Shown: piece by piece, positions 10,779 through 20,689 of the stretch
How the letters are laid out: every line of letters starts with the position of its first letter
Position numbering within the stretch: position 1 is the stretch's first letter
Assembly (NCBI RefSeq): GCF_003333305.1
Contig: NZ_QOLD01000069.1
Coordinates: 21,495-85,494, forward strand
Source: Candidatus Colwellia aromaticivorans
GTDB lineage: Bacteria; Pseudomonadota; Gammaproteobacteria; Enterobacterales; Alteromonadaceae
Direction: 5' to 3'
DNA length: 64,000 bases
The notes under the pieces: generated by a model
Database searches by the model: none
What the model saw: the letters and a program-made list of their open reading frames with translations, nothing else
What the model was told of the DNA's origin: nothing
Program-made: the position numbers and the translations under genes

Positions 10779-11066
10779 CTGTTAGCCTATTTAAATAGAC
10801 TAAAAATAATGCCTATTCACCTTCCTCTGAAAGCGTAGTTATTCCGTAAATCTCTAGTACAGAGTATTCTACATCAATCCAGAGTTCCTTAATTAAAACA
10901 CTATGAGGAAGACAGCAGGTGAACAGTTGAAAAAATAAAATGAATCTTGCACTTCAAGCGATGGTCTGCATCTGCTAAAATCGCGAGCAATAAAAAATTA
11001 TAGCCTGAACTCTCGATATTATAGAGATCGGTTTTATTGGCTATACCTTAAATAAATGAGATAAAG

Positions 11067-12995
11067 ATGTTAGAAAATATTCGAGAAAGCTCGCAGGGCA
11101 TGACAGCCAAAATTATTCTTGGCCTTATTATATTAACTTTTGCTGTTGCTGGTCTTGGTAGTTACACTAATTCGACTGATACTTCTATTGCGACGGTTAA
11201 TGGCGAAAAAATTAGTCAACAAGAATTCAATAAAGCTTATCAATCGCAACGTAACCGTATGGCACAACAATTTGGGGATATGTTCGATACTTTATCTAAT
11301 GATAGTAACTATATGGCTAATTTTCGCCAAGGTGTTTTAGATAATCTAATTAATGAACGATTAATCGATCAAAGTGCAGAAAGTCTTGCTATTCGTGTAT
11401 CAGATGAGCGACTTAAAAAAACGATAAGAGAAATGCCTGAATTTCAAGTTGATGGTGTTTTTGATAATAACCGCTACTTGGCTATTATTAACCAATCTGG
11501 TTTTTTCCAATCATCAAATTTTCGAGATTATTTACGTGTTGAAATGACTCGTCGTCAACTATCTCAAGCGCTTGTTTCTACAGAGTTCAACTTACCTTAC
11601 CAAGAAAAATTACAACTGGCTTTGCAAAATCAAACCCGTGATATTCGTTTTGCAACTATTTCAGCAAAACAATTCGAAGCCGGTATTGATGTTAGTGAAG
11701 AAGAAATTAAAACTTACTATCAAGCTAATCAAATACGTTTTGAAAATAAAGAACAAGTAAAAGTAGATTATATCCGTCTAAGTATTGCTGATATAGCCAA
11801 AAACATCCAAGTTAGCGATGAGGAAGTTGCTAGCTATTATCAAGATAATATCGCCAGTTTTACTCAAGCGGAACAACGTCGTGTTTCACATATACTTATA
11901 GAGTTTACTGAGGGTGATAGTAATAGTGAAGCCACAGCCAAAACACAAGCTGAAACTGTGTTAGCTCGTATTGCTCAAGGAGAAGACTTTGCAGAGCTTG
12001 CTAAAGAGTTATCAAATGATACTTTTAGTGGTGAAAATGGTGGTGATTTAGATTTCCTTGAAGTTGGCGTAATGGAGTCAAGTTTTGATACTGCAGCTTT
12101 TGCATTAACAACAGTAGGAGATATCACCGAACTAGTCAAAACGAGTTTTGGTTACCATGTTATTAAATTGACAGAGCTTAAAACACAAGTGATTCAAAGT
12201 TTAGCTGATGTTAAAACTGAATTACTGGCTAAAGTGAGTAATGATAAAGCACAAGAGGAATTTTATACACAAACTCAAGAGATGGCACGTGTAAGCTTTG
12301 AGTTTCCAGACAGCCTCGAAGATGCCGCTAGTGAAGTGAATACTACGATAGAAACATCAACTTGGTTAGCTAATTCGGGATTAAATACTAATAGTAAAGC
12401 GCCTTTTAATAATCCTAAAGTGCTTGAAGCCGCTTTTTCTGATTTGGTTTTACAAGATAATATGAACTCCGATATTATAGAGCTGAATGATAATGAAGCC
12501 TTAGTATTACGTTTGAATACCTACCAAGAAGCAAATGTTAAGCCGTTAGTGGAAGTACAAGCGCAAATAGAAAAAATATTAGTGGCACAAAAGGCGACTG
12601 AAAAAGCACAAAGTACGATTCAAGCACTTTTGGTGCAATTTAAAGCAGGTAATGATATTACAGAAGAGTTAACTAAGCATTATGTTAGCTTTACCGCAAA
12701 AGAAAATGTTGGGCGTTATAGTGCAGATTTAGATCAAAGTATTACTCGTGAAGCATTTGTATTACCTCACCCTACAGAAGGGACTATTTCCGCATCGACA
12801 GTCGCACTAAGTAATGGAGATTTAGCTTTAGTAGAGGTACAGGCGGTTAATGTGGTTGATTCGATTGCGACTCCACAGCTTGCTCAGCAGCAAACCTCTC
12901 AATTAGCCCAATCTGCTTATAAAAGCTATGTTGATTCATTAAAAATTGGCGCTGAAATTACCCATGGTAAAGTAGCTGAACCGACAAACTATTAA
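11067..12995 (+). CDS. ppiD: Periplasmic peptidyl-prolyl isomerase-like chaperone PpiD
   Basis: Inner-membrane-anchored chaperone that assists outer-membrane protein folding near the Sec translocon. The N-terminus has the PpiD hallmark MLENIRESSQGMTAKIILGLIILTFAVAGLG, with one membrane anchor at about residues 14-33 and the rest periplasmic. A SurA-type N-domain follows, then one parvulin domain at about residues 268-365 (RRVSHILIEF, then GENGGDLDFLEVGVM and FGYHVIKL), then a C-terminal helical part. Length 642 is typical. Located after hupB as usual; it converges on sapF across a bidirectional terminator. Confidence 0.95.
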   Translation: MLENIRESSQGMTAKIILGLIILTFAVAGLGSYTNSTDTSIATVNGEKISQQEFNKAYQSQRNRMAQQFGDMFDTLSNDSNYMANFRQGVLDNLINERLIDQSAESLAIRVSDERLKKTIREMPEFQVDGVFDNNRYLAIINQSGFFQSSNFRDYLRVEMTRRQLSQALVSTEFNLPYQEKLQLALQNQTRDIRFATISAKQFEAGIDVSEEEIKTYYQANQIRFENKEQVKVDYIRLSIADIAKNIQVSDEEVASYYQDNIASFTQAEQRRVSHILIEFTEGDSNSEATAKTQAETVLARIAQGEDFAELAKELSNDTFSGENGGDLDFLEVGVMESSFDTAAFALTTVGDITELVKTSFGYHVIKLTELKTQVIQSLADVKTELLAKVSNDKAQEEFYTQTQEMARVSFEFPDSLEDAASEVNTTIETSTWLANSGLNTNSKAPFNNPKVLEAAFSDLVLQDNMNSDIIELNDNEALVLRLNTYQEANVKPLVEVQAQIEKILVAQKATEKAQSTIQALLVQFKAGNDITEELTKHYVSFTAKENVGRYSADLDQSITREAFVLPHPTEGTISASTVALSNGDLALVEVQAVNVVDSIATPQLAQQQTSQLAQSAYKSYVDSLKIGAEITHGKVAEPTNY

Positions 12996-13002
12996 ATACT
13001 GA

Positions 13003-13043
13003 TAAAATAAGTAGCGGATTTTTAAACCCGCTACTTATTTTAT
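13003..13043. terminator. Bidirectional terminator between ppiD and sapF
   Basis: A 14-base perfect stem (AAAATAAGTAGCGG and its complement) with A-rich and T-rich flanks on both sides, suited to stop transcription from ppiD (plus) and sapF (minus). Confidence 0.9.
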
Positions 13044-13077
13044 AGTATATCTTTTAAGAACCATTTTCTTCAGATCA

Positions 13078-13863
13078 TCATTTTTTAGGTGTTAGTTGAA
13101 AACTATGATTCCGCAGTAGTTTTTGAGTTACTTTATGTTGTGGATTAGTCATCACATCACGAGTTTTACCTGACTCAACAACTTCCCCTTGCGATAACAC
13201 CATAATGTCGTCACTAAAATGGCGAATGATGCCTAGGTTATGGGAAATTAGAATATAAGCTAAGCCCATCTGGTATTGCAGGTCTAACAACAAGTTAATC
13301 ATTTGTGAACGTAATGACGGATCTAATGATGCCAATGCTTCATCGAGTATTATTACTTGAGGTTTTAATATAATCGCTCTAGCAAGCGAAATGCGCTGCT
13401 TTTGACCTCCAGAGAACATATGAGGATAAAAATTCATATGATCGCCCAATAAACCTACTTTTTGTAATGTGGTGCGAATAAGATCTTTTCGATGTACTTC
13501 ATCAAAGGGCGTATTGAGTTTTAACGGCTCATCAAGTAATTGTAAAATAGTTAAGCTTGGGTTTAGCGTAGTGCCTGAATCCTGAAAGATCATCCGAATA
13601 TGTTGGCATCTTTGTTTATAGCTAGCACTTTGTAATGCTTTACCATTTAAATAAATACAGCCGCTACTTGCTGGCTCTGCGCCAACTAATAACTTAGCTA
13701 ACGTTGATTTTCCCGAGCCAGTATCACCGATAATAGCTAACGTTTGATGTGCTTCAACACTAAAAGAAATAGGCGCTAAAACGGTGGTTGTTTTTTTATT
13801 AAACCAATAGTTTTTATCTCTATATGACTTACTGAGGTCTTTTACTTCAAGTAACTCTGACAT
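13078..13863 (-). CDS. sapF: Peptide ABC transporter ATP-binding protein SapF
   Basis: ATPase of the SapABCDF transporter, linked in enterics to antimicrobial-peptide uptake and resistance and to putrescine export. Walker A is GDTGSGKS near residue 47, the ABC signature is FSGGQKQR near residue 150, Walker B is VIILDEALASLD and the H-loop is in LISHNLG. Length 261 fits SapF. Last gene of the minus-strand operon, one base after the sapD stop. The DppF/OppF-type C-terminal extension is short. Confidence 0.9.
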   Translation of the reverse strand: MSELLEVKDLSKSYRDKNYWFNKKTTTVLAPISFSVEAHQTLAIIGDTGSGKSTLAKLLVGAEPASSGCIYLNGKALQSASYKQRCQHIRMIFQDSGTTLNPSLTILQLLDEPLKLNTPFDEVHRKDLIRTTLQKVGLLGDHMNFYPHMFSGGQKQRISLARAIILKPQVIILDEALASLDPSLRSQMINLLLDLQYQMGLAYILISHNLGIIRHFSDDIMVLSQGEVVESGKTRDVMTNPQHKVTQKLLRNHSFQLTPKK

Positions 13864-13864
13864 A

Positions 13865-14887
13865 TTAGTTATCCCCCTTTATTATTTTTTTAGGAAGGGG
13901 GCTTGGTGGTGTAAGAGGAAAGTGGCAACTGACTTTATGTCCATGAAAATTAGTCACTGAAGGGGCTTTTACGCAAGCTTGCTGTGCTCTAGGGCACCGT
14001 GGACCTAAACGACAGCCAATGGGTAAATGTTGTAAAATGGGGATGCTGCCAGGCAATGTTTTTAATCGTGATTTTGCCGGTAAATGTAAATTGGCACTGG
14101 GGCTACTATCGACTAAAGCTCGGGTATAAGGATGTAATGGCTTACTAAATATTTGCGTTGTTGTACCTGCCTCAACAAATTGGCCACTATACATTACCGT
14201 AATGGTATTGGTCCAATGGGTGATGTTTTCTATATCATGACTGATCAATAAAATAGACATGTTTTTTAATTGGTTTAAACTGGCTAATAATCTGAAAATT
14301 TGTCCTTCATTGCTAATCTCCATTGCCGCTGTTGGCTCATCTGCAATCAATAATATAGGTCTTCTTGCTAAGGCCATTGCTATCATCACCCGTTGGCAGA
14401 ATGCTTCAGTTAACTGATGCGGGTAACTTGAAAGGCAGGCGTTGTGGTCTTTTATGCCTACTTTATGTAGGAGTTTAATTGCAGCAGATTGACGTTGTTG
14501 TTTTCTTTGCCAAAAAAAGCCTGATAGCTGACCACTATCAATGGCTTCTGTTAGCTGTTCTCCAATTGATGTTGTGGGATCCAAACAAGCCATAGGTTCT
14601 TGAAAGATCATCGCAATATCACGAGAGAGTAGCGCTTTGCGTTCTTCAATTGAAAGGTGTAATAAATCAATGCCGCGCCAATGAAATCTATCAGCATGTA
14701 CATGCCATTTATCGTCTAGTACACCGACAAGTGCTTGTGCTAATAATGACTTGCCTGAGCCTGATTCACCCACTAAACCTCGTACTTCACCTTCTTTCAT
14801 GGATAAACTGATTTTATCAACGGCAAGTATACTTTGTTCATCATGGATGAGCTCAATTGATAGATTTCTAATATCAAGTAAATTCAT
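13865..14887 (-). CDS. sapD: Peptide ABC transporter ATP-binding protein SapD
   Basis: Second ATPase of the Sap transporter. Walker A GESGSGKS near residue 40, Walker B LLIADEPTAAME and H-loop LLISHD. In place of the canonical LSGGQ signature it has LTEAFCQRV, the divergence characteristic of SapD relative to DppD/OppD. The C-terminal oligopeptide-transporter extension with four cysteines (CRLGPRCPRAQQAC ... VSC) is present. Length 340. Its start codon overlaps the sapC stop by one base, indicating translational coupling. Confidence 0.9.
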   Translation of the reverse strand: MNLLDIRNLSIELIHDEQSILAVDKISLSMKEGEVRGLVGESGSGKSLLAQALVGVLDDKWHVHADRFHWRGIDLLHLSIEERKALLSRDIAMIFQEPMACLDPTTSIGEQLTEAIDSGQLSGFFWQRKQQRQSAAIKLLHKVGIKDHNACLSSYPHQLTEAFCQRVMIAMALARRPILLIADEPTAAMEISNEGQIFRLLASLNQLKNMSILLISHDIENITHWTNTITVMYSGQFVEAGTTTQIFSKPLHPYTRALVDSSPSANLHLPAKSRLKTLPGSIPILQHLPIGCRLGPRCPRAQQACVKAPSVTNFHGHKVSCHFPLTPPSPLPKKIIKGDN

Positions 14888-15780
14888 TAGTGTTCCTTGC
14901 GCAGTTTAAGCGCATGGCGAATACCTTCACCGACAAGGTTGGTTGCAACTACGGAAAATAAAATAGCTAAACCGGGTAAGTAAACTGTCCATGGGGCGAT
15001 ATAAAATAAATCTAAACCATTAGCTAAGGTTGCCCCCCATTCAGGTAATGGAATTTGTGCGCCCAAACCTAAAAAACCTAATGTTGCAATGTCTAAAATA
15101 GCAGCAGATTGCGCTAAGGTTGCTTGCCCCATGATTCTATCGGTAATATTAGGAAATATTGAATAGTACAAAATTCTAAATGGACTTGCTCCATCTAGCT
15201 TTGAGGCTAGCACATAGCCTTTACGGGACTCTTCTTTTACTGCATAACGAGTAATATGAATAAACTGAGGAATGAGGACCAGCACTACTGCCCATACAGT
15301 GTTAGCTATACCAGGGCCTAAAATAGCAACAATAATAATAGCGAGCAGCAAAGACGGAATGGATAAAATCACATCGAGAAAATGATTAAGGAAGCTTGAT
15401 TTAAGGCCTGAAGTTAAGGCTGATAATGAGCCGATTATCACACCAATAACCAGTGAAATAATAACAACGATAAAGCTAAGGCCAAAGGTAAGTGAAGTAC
15501 CATACATTAAGCGCGATAACATATCTCGGCCTAATTCATCAGTACCTAATAGATAACTTACATTACCGTCAATATGCCATGCTGGAGGCAGTAATAGCAT
15601 ATCTAGTTGCCCTTCAACGGGCGAGTGGGGGGCTAAAAGCGGACCGAAAATAGCGAGCACTATCAAAAATAAAAAACAGCTAAAGCCTACCATTGCAACC
15701 GGTGTTTTTCGAAAAGCCAACCAAAGTTGCATAAAAGGAGAAGGAAAAATTTCTTCTAAATATATCTTATCACGCGCCAT
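14887..15780 (-). CDS. sapC: Peptide ABC transporter permease SapC
   Basis: Integral membrane permease of the Sap system, BPD_transp_1 family. An N-terminal cytoplasmic segment is followed by a membrane helix near residues 30-50 and five more in the permease core; the EAA-type loop is seen around LDGASPFRILYYSIFPNI. The GTDELGRDMLSRLMYG motif typical of DppC/OppC/SapC is present near residue 80. Length 297. It overlaps sapB by 11 bases and sapD by one. Confidence 0.92.
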   Translation of the reverse strand: MARDKIYLEEIFPSPFMQLWLAFRKTPVAMVGFSCFLFLIVLAIFGPLLAPHSPVEGQLDMLLLPPAWHIDGNVSYLLGTDELGRDMLSRLMYGTSLTFGLSFIVVIISLVIGVIIGSLSALTSGLKSSFLNHFLDVILSIPSLLLAIIIVAILGPGIANTVWAVVLVLIPQFIHITRYAVKEESRKGYVLASKLDGASPFRILYYSIFPNITDRIMGQATLAQSAAILDIATLGFLGLGAQIPLPEWGATLANGLDLFYIAPWTVYLPGLAILFSVVATNLVGEGIRHALKLRKEH

Positions 15781-16798
15781 ATTTAATTCCTCTAGCGAGT
15801 GGGTTTAACGCGGCATAAATAAAATCTGTTAGGATGTGCACGATAAAAATAAAGCATGATAAAACTAATAGACCACTTTGAATGGCGGTATAATCTCTTT
15901 GATAAATACTTTCTATAAGCCAACGACCTATTCCCGGCCAGCTAAAGATGACTTCAGTGACCATTGCAATGGTCACTAAATTAGCAAATTGCAAACCAAC
16001 GTGACGAATTATTCTAATTAGTGCGTTTCTGATGGCGTGACGAAAAATAATTTGTTGAAAAGTTAAACCTTTAGCACTAGCTGCACGAATATAGTTAGTT
16101 TCTAACACTTCGATCATTGAAGTACGAGCTAAACGAATAAAGATCGTTGCAGGTGCTACTGCAATAACACAAGCAGGTAGAATAATGTGGGCGGTAGCAT
16201 CACTAAAGGCTTGCCATTTATATGGACTGTCACTCAGAAGGATATCAATAAACTGAATGCCGGTTACTAGCTCTATTTCGAATAGTAAACTTATCTGCCC
16301 AGCAGAAGGAAACCAGCCTAAGTTGATAGAGAAAGCTAAAATTGCCAATAGCCCTAACCAAAAAACTGGTACCGAGTAACCTAACATTGACACAGACAAA
16401 ATCAAGTTATCAGTGAGTTTATTATGCTTTATTGCTGCAATAAAGCCTAAGGGAATACCAACAAGCATAGCAATGAGCAGTGCTACTAAACTGAGTTCAA
16501 TCGTTGCGGGTAGTAAGTTAACTATTTCAGTACTAATATCTGACTGGCTTGCCATTGATAACCCTAAGTCACCGTTGATTATATGGCTGAGGTAAGTCAT
16601 GTATTGCCAGAAAAAATTACGGTGAGTTTGATAAGCCTCATTAAGCTCAATAAGTTGGCTTGGTGTCGCATTAATAGCACCTGATAAATTAATTATTGCC
16701 TCACCAGGGAATAAAAAATTTAAGCTAAATGACAGTAGTGTCAATAATAACATAGTAAACATAAATAGGCTTAATCGGCGTAAAGTAAAAACTAGCAT
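15770..16798 (-). CDS. sapB: Peptide ABC transporter permease SapB
   Basis: Partner permease of SapC. It starts with a membrane helix (LRRLSLFMFTMLLLTLLSFSLNFLF), followed by a periplasmic loop and the conserved permease core with the EAA-like segment TNYIRAASAKGLTFQQIIFRHAIRNAL near residues 235-260. Length 342 is longer than DppB-type proteins by an insert around residues 165-205 that is also typical of SapB. Two bases separate it from sapA upstream. Confidence 0.92.
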   Translation of the reverse strand: MLVFTLRRLSLFMFTMLLLTLLSFSLNFLFPGEAIINLSGAINATPSQLIELNEAYQTHRNFFWQYMTYLSHIINGDLGLSMASQSDISTEIVNLLPATIELSLVALLIAMLVGIPLGFIAAIKHNKLTDNLILSVSMLGYSVPVFWLGLLAILAFSINLGWFPSAGQISLLFEIELVTGIQFIDILLSDSPYKWQAFSDATAHIILPACVIAVAPATIFIRLARTSMIEVLETNYIRAASAKGLTFQQIIFRHAIRNALIRIIRHVGLQFANLVTIAMVTEVIFSWPGIGRWLIESIYQRDYTAIQSGLLVLSCFIFIVHILTDFIYAALNPLARGIKYGA

Positions 16799-16800
16799 AA

Positions 16801-18486
16801 TTAATTTACACCTGTATTAATGATGTTGTTTTTTCTGCGTTGAGGGTTCTGCTTTACCACTGTTTTCTTACTGGTTAATTTGCGCTTGGCTACGTGGTAA
16901 AAATTGATACCGCCAAAGGGTGTTAAAATGTTACCTATTACATTGTTCCCCCGCGCTTGATAACGTTTTGAGTGCGCAATTGGAATTAAGGGAACTGCTT
17001 GTGTAAGTATAGCCATAGCTTGAGCGTAGTATTTTTTTCTTTGATTAATATTAGTTGTTTGCAATGCTTTTTTTATAATAGCATCATATTCTTGGTTACA
17101 CCAAAAGGTGGTGTTGCTGCCAGTTTGTGTAGCGGAACAACTAAGTATAGGGGTGAAAAAATTATCAGGATCAGGGTTATCTGCAGACCAACCTAACAAA
17201 AAGCTTTGATGCTCGCCAAGTTTCAATCGTTTTAAAAAAGTGTTCCATTCATAACTAATAATATTAACTTTTATATCAATTTTCTTTAAGTCGCTTTGAA
17301 TAAGCTTAGCCATAGTGATGGCATTTGGGTTATAAGGCCTTTGAATTGGCATGGCCCACAAATCCATAGTGAAGCCATCTGAATAGCCCGCTTGGGTTAG
17401 AAGGCTTTTTGCTAATATAGGATTAAATTCTTGTTCAAGGATACTTTCATCAAAAGCCCATGAAGTTTTGGGTAATAATGAATTAGCCATTTCAGCTTTC
17501 CCTTGATAAACCGTATCAAGCAAGGTTTTTTTATTAATCGCATAACTGATTGCTTGTCTAACTAGTTTATTATCAAAGGGGGCTTTTTTGACATTAAAAC
17601 CAAAATAGCCAACGTTTAATGCCGTTACCGCCTCTAATGATAAATCTTCACGCTGAATTATTTTTTCATGGGCAATGGGGTAAGCTGTAACATCACACTC
17701 ATTTGCGAGCAGTTTGGTTAATCTACCTGTATTACTGGGGGTTATATCAAATACTAGTTGTTCAATTTGTGCAGGTTCTTGCCAGTATCGTTCGTGACGG
17801 TAAAAGCGTATTAATGATCCAACGCGATATTCTTTTAACTTAAAGGGCCCTGTTCCTATTGGGTGTGTGTCTATATTTGATTTAGCCTTTTGTTTAGCAA
17901 GTTGTTCAGCATACTCAGCAGATAAAATTACAGCAAAATCAGTAGCAAGGTTCGCTAGGAATGAATTATCAGCATGAGACAAGTGAAATCGTATGGTGTG
18001 ATCATTAATTTTTTCGATCTCGTCGATTAAATCACTAAAACTGACACTTTGAAAAAAAGGGTAATTTCCACCAGAAACTAAGTGATACGGATGCTCAGTA
18101 TCTATAATTCTTTTAAAGCTAAAAATGACATCGTCAGCAGTTAATAACCTACTCGGGGTAAAATAATCAGTGTGATGAAAAGCAACATTTTTTCGTAAAT
18201 AAAAGGTGATTTTTTTACCATCATGAGTAACATGCCAAGACTCAGCTAGGGCAGAGCTCAATGTGTTTTTATCGCCCTGATAAGCAATTAATCTATCGTA
18301 TAGCTGGTTTGAGGTCGCATCTATTGTTGTACCAGACGTGACCAGTTGAGGATTAAAAGTTTCTGGTGAGCCTTCAGCGCAGTAAATCACACTGCGCTCA
18401 CTTAATGATAGTTTACCTTCCTCGTTACAAGCAGTTAACAATAATAAGCTGAGTAGGATTGTTGTAATAAACTTAAGATAAATCAT
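16801..18486 (-). CDS. sapA: Peptide ABC transporter substrate-binding lipoprotein SapA
   Basis: SBP_bac_5 family periplasmic binding protein, the receptor of the Sap transporter. The start is taken as ATG at 18486, preceded by GAGGGGTGTT; an in-frame upstream start at 18504 would lie deeper within pspF and lacks support. This gives the lipoprotein signal MIYLKFITTILLSLLLLTAC with a lipobox (LLTAC, Cys20). The family signature near residues 90-110 and the WSADNPDPDNF segment near residue 430 are present. Its first 14 bases overlap the end of pspF, so the sap genes appear to be read as an extension of the pspF transcript. Confidence 0.92.
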   Translation of the reverse strand: MIYLKFITTILLSLLLLTACNEEGKLSLSERSVIYCAEGSPETFNPQLVTSGTTIDATSNQLYDRLIAYQGDKNTLSSALAESWHVTHDGKKITFYLRKNVAFHHTDYFTPSRLLTADDVIFSFKRIIDTEHPYHLVSGGNYPFFQSVSFSDLIDEIEKINDHTIRFHLSHADNSFLANLATDFAVILSAEYAEQLAKQKAKSNIDTHPIGTGPFKLKEYRVGSLIRFYRHERYWQEPAQIEQLVFDITPSNTGRLTKLLANECDVTAYPIAHEKIIQREDLSLEAVTALNVGYFGFNVKKAPFDNKLVRQAISYAINKKTLLDTVYQGKAEMANSLLPKTSWAFDESILEQEFNPILAKSLLTQAGYSDGFTMDLWAMPIQRPYNPNAITMAKLIQSDLKKIDIKVNIISYEWNTFLKRLKLGEHQSFLLGWSADNPDPDNFFTPILSCSATQTGSNTTFWCNQEYDAIIKKALQTTNINQRKKYYAQAMAILTQAVPLIPIAHSKRYQARGNNVIGNILTPFGGINFYHVAKRKLTSKKTVVKQNPQRRKNNIINTGVN

Positions 18487-19612
18487 CAGTAACACCCCTC
18501 TCAAGTAAATTATATTTTTTTAAATAACCTCTCAGTTGATGATAGGTTAGTTCAAGTGCTTGAGCGGTTTTCTTTTGATTGTATTGGCAATGTGCTAACG
18601 CTGATTTAATTAATTCAACTTCGTAGTTTTGTGATAATGATTTTAATGATTGTGGGAAAGCATTGCTAATAGCATAGAGTGGACTGGCCGTTTCTACGAT
18701 GTTTTCAGTATCAGCTAGGTCGCTAGCGGTTGATTTATCTGGTTGTTGAATACTATTCTCAGGGTGAGGTGCAATGAACTTTGGTTGTAACTGTGTTCTA
18801 TCTATTGTCTTAATAAGCTGAGTTGGTCTAAAAGGCGACTCAAAGGGATCAATAATTAAATCATGTACAGGTAAATGAGGATTATTACAGCGATAAACAC
18901 TGCGTTCGATTACATTTTTTAATTCTCGAATATTACCCGGCCAAGAGTATTCTAGCATGGCCCGTTTAGCCTTATCAGTAAAACCGCTAAACACTTCAAA
19001 TTCTAATTCTCTCGTCATATTGATAGCAAAATGCTCTGCTAACATGAGAATGTCGTCAAGTCGCTCTCTTAATGGCGGCAAAGTAATAACATCAAAAGCT
19101 AAACGGTCAAGCAAATCGGCTCTAAATTGGCCTGATGCTGCTAAGGTTGGTAAATCTTCATTGGTTGCTGCAACTAAACGTACATTGGTGGTAATCGTAC
19201 GTGATCCGCCAACGCGTTCAAATTCGCCGTATTCAACCACACGTAATAATTTTTCTTGAATTAATCCAGAAGTATTCGCAATCTCATCTAAAAAAAGGGT
19301 GCCATTATCTGCCCGTTCAAATCGACCTTCGTGACGTTTATTAGCACCGGTAAAAGCGCCAGAGTCATAACCAAAGAGTTCTGTTTCAAGTAAGTTTTCA
19401 TTCAGAGCAGCACAATTAAGCTTTAAATAACTTTGTTCCCAACGTTTTGATAAATAATGTAAACGCGCAGCAACTAACTCTTTACCTGTACCACGTTCGC
19501 CAATAATTAATACTGGTTTACTCAATAGCGCAATTTGTGATACTTGTTCTAACACCTCTAGAAAGCAGTTAGATTGACCAAGAAGATTGTCTTGTTTATT
19601 AAAGCGCGACAT
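18473..19612 (-). CDS. pspF: Psp operon transcriptional activator PspF
   Basis: Sigma-54-dependent AAA+ enhancer-binding protein that lacks a sensor domain and is held off by PspA until envelope stress. Residues about 5-240 form the AAA+ core, with Walker A GERGTGKE, the sigma-54 contact loop GAFTGA and Walker B TLFLDEIA. The C-terminus ends in a Fis-type HTH (KKTAQALELTYHQLRGYLKKY). At 379 residues it is longer than the E. coli protein owing to a Pro/Gln-rich linker near residues 255-320. Divergent from pspABC, as is usual. Confidence 0.95.
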   Translation of the reverse strand: MSRFNKQDNLLGQSNCFLEVLEQVSQIALLSKPVLIIGERGTGKELVAARLHYLSKRWEQSYLKLNCAALNENLLETELFGYDSGAFTGANKRHEGRFERADNGTLFLDEIANTSGLIQEKLLRVVEYGEFERVGGSRTITTNVRLVAATNEDLPTLAASGQFRADLLDRLAFDVITLPPLRERLDDILMLAEHFAINMTRELEFEVFSGFTDKAKRAMLEYSWPGNIRELKNVIERSVYRCNNPHLPVHDLIIDPFESPFRPTQLIKTIDRTQLQPKFIAPHPENSIQQPDKSTASDLADTENIVETASPLYAISNAFPQSLKSLSQNYEVELIKSALAHCQYNQKKTAQALELTYHQLRGYLKKYNLLERGVTDDLS

Positions 19613-19628
19613 GGCTTGACCTAATTAT

Positions 19629-19680
19629 GATACCAATTAAATTCATTATAAATTGAAATAACTAAATAGACTTGGTATTA
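19629..19680. repeat. Short inverted-repeat unit in the pspF-pspA intergenic region
   Basis: ATACCAATTAAATTCATT and the facing ACTTGGTATTAG give an ATACCAA...TTGGTAT dyad about 50 bases long. It resembles the ends of the family C element at 24443-24606 and may be a remnant of it. Confidence 0.45.
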
Positions 19681-19788
19681 GTTAATTTCACTAACAAATA
19701 GTGTATTTTATTAATCGACGATATAATAGTATTTTTTAAGATTTCGATAAATCTAGCTAAAACAGTTGGTTAAGCCTTTTTGTCACGT

Positions 19789-19803
19789 TGGCGTAAAACA
19801 TGA
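19789..19803 (+). promoter_or_regulatory. Candidate sigma-54 promoter for pspABC
   Basis: TGGCGT, five bases, then ATGA fits the spacing of the sigma-54 consensus (TGGCAC-N5-TTGC) with intact GG at -24 and a G at -12 but an imperfect -12 box. It lies about 118 bases before pspA, in the divergent region where PspF would act. Context supports it more than the match does. Confidence 0.4.
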
Positions 19804-19920
19804 ATAGCATAGTGTATAAGTTTACTACACATTTATACTCGTTTTTATTAAATTTGAATGAAATATCATTAATTTGAACAATAAGTAAGAGCGTTAACTA
19901 ATATATAAGAGGAAGTCGTT

Positions 19921-20580
19921 ATGGGTATTTTTTCAAGGTTTACCGATATTATCAATTCGAATATTAATAATTTATTAGATAAAGCTGAAGATCCAGAAAA
20001 AATGGTACGTTTAATTATTCAAGAAATGGAAGATACCTTAGTTGAAGTGCGTTCAAGTTCCGCTAAAACGTTAGCAGATAAAAAAGAACTTACTCGCCGA
20101 GTGACTCGTTTTGAAAATGAAGCACAACAATGGCAAGAAAAAGCAGAACTAGCGTTAAGTAAAGACCGAGAAGATTTAGCGCGTGCTGCGTTGATAGAAA
20201 AAAAGAAAAGTAGCGAGAATGCACAAACACTATTACAAGATTTAATGCATACAGAAGAGCATATAATGAAGCTTCAGAGTGAAGTTTTGCAATTGCAAGA
20301 CAAACTAGCCGATGCAAAATCACGACAAAAAGTGATTGTTATGCGAGAGAAAACAGTTAAATCTCGTTTGAAAATTAAGAAGAATATTGATAGTAATAAA
20401 GTTGATGATGCGTTAAGTCGTTTTGATCGTTATGAACGAAAAATTGACAATCTTGAAGGGCAAGTTGAAGCATATGATCTAGGTAGTAAATCTCTAGCGG
20501 ATGAAATTTCTGAACTTGAATCAGATGAAAAGGTAGATGATGAATTGGCTTCATTGAAAGCAAAAATGAAAAAGAAATAG
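19921..20580 (+). CDS. pspA: Phage shock protein A
   Basis: Peripheral inner-membrane ESCRT-III-like coiled-coil protein that stabilises damaged membranes and inhibits PspF. It begins with the amphipathic membrane-binding helix (MGIFSRFTDIINSNINNLLDKAEDPEKM) and is predicted to be nearly all alpha-helical coiled coil. The 219-residue length is standard. The ATG follows AAGAGGAAG at good spacing. First gene of pspABC, opposite to pspF, as in E. coli and Vibrio. Confidence 0.97.
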   Translation: MGIFSRFTDIINSNINNLLDKAEDPEKMVRLIIQEMEDTLVEVRSSSAKTLADKKELTRRVTRFENEAQQWQEKAELALSKDREDLARAALIEKKKSSENAQTLLQDLMHTEEHIMKLQSEVLQLQDKLADAKSRQKVIVMREKTVKSRLKIKKNIDSNKVDDALSRFDRYERKIDNLEGQVEAYDLGSKSLADEISELESDEKVDDELASLKAKMKKK

Positions 20581-20689
20581 CATTAGATTATGAGTCGCTA
20601 GTTGCGAGTATTCAATAGTCATTGTATCTGACTATTGGTTAAACTTAAGCGTTAAGTTGAACGTTAAGTATTTAATAAGGGGAAGTATC

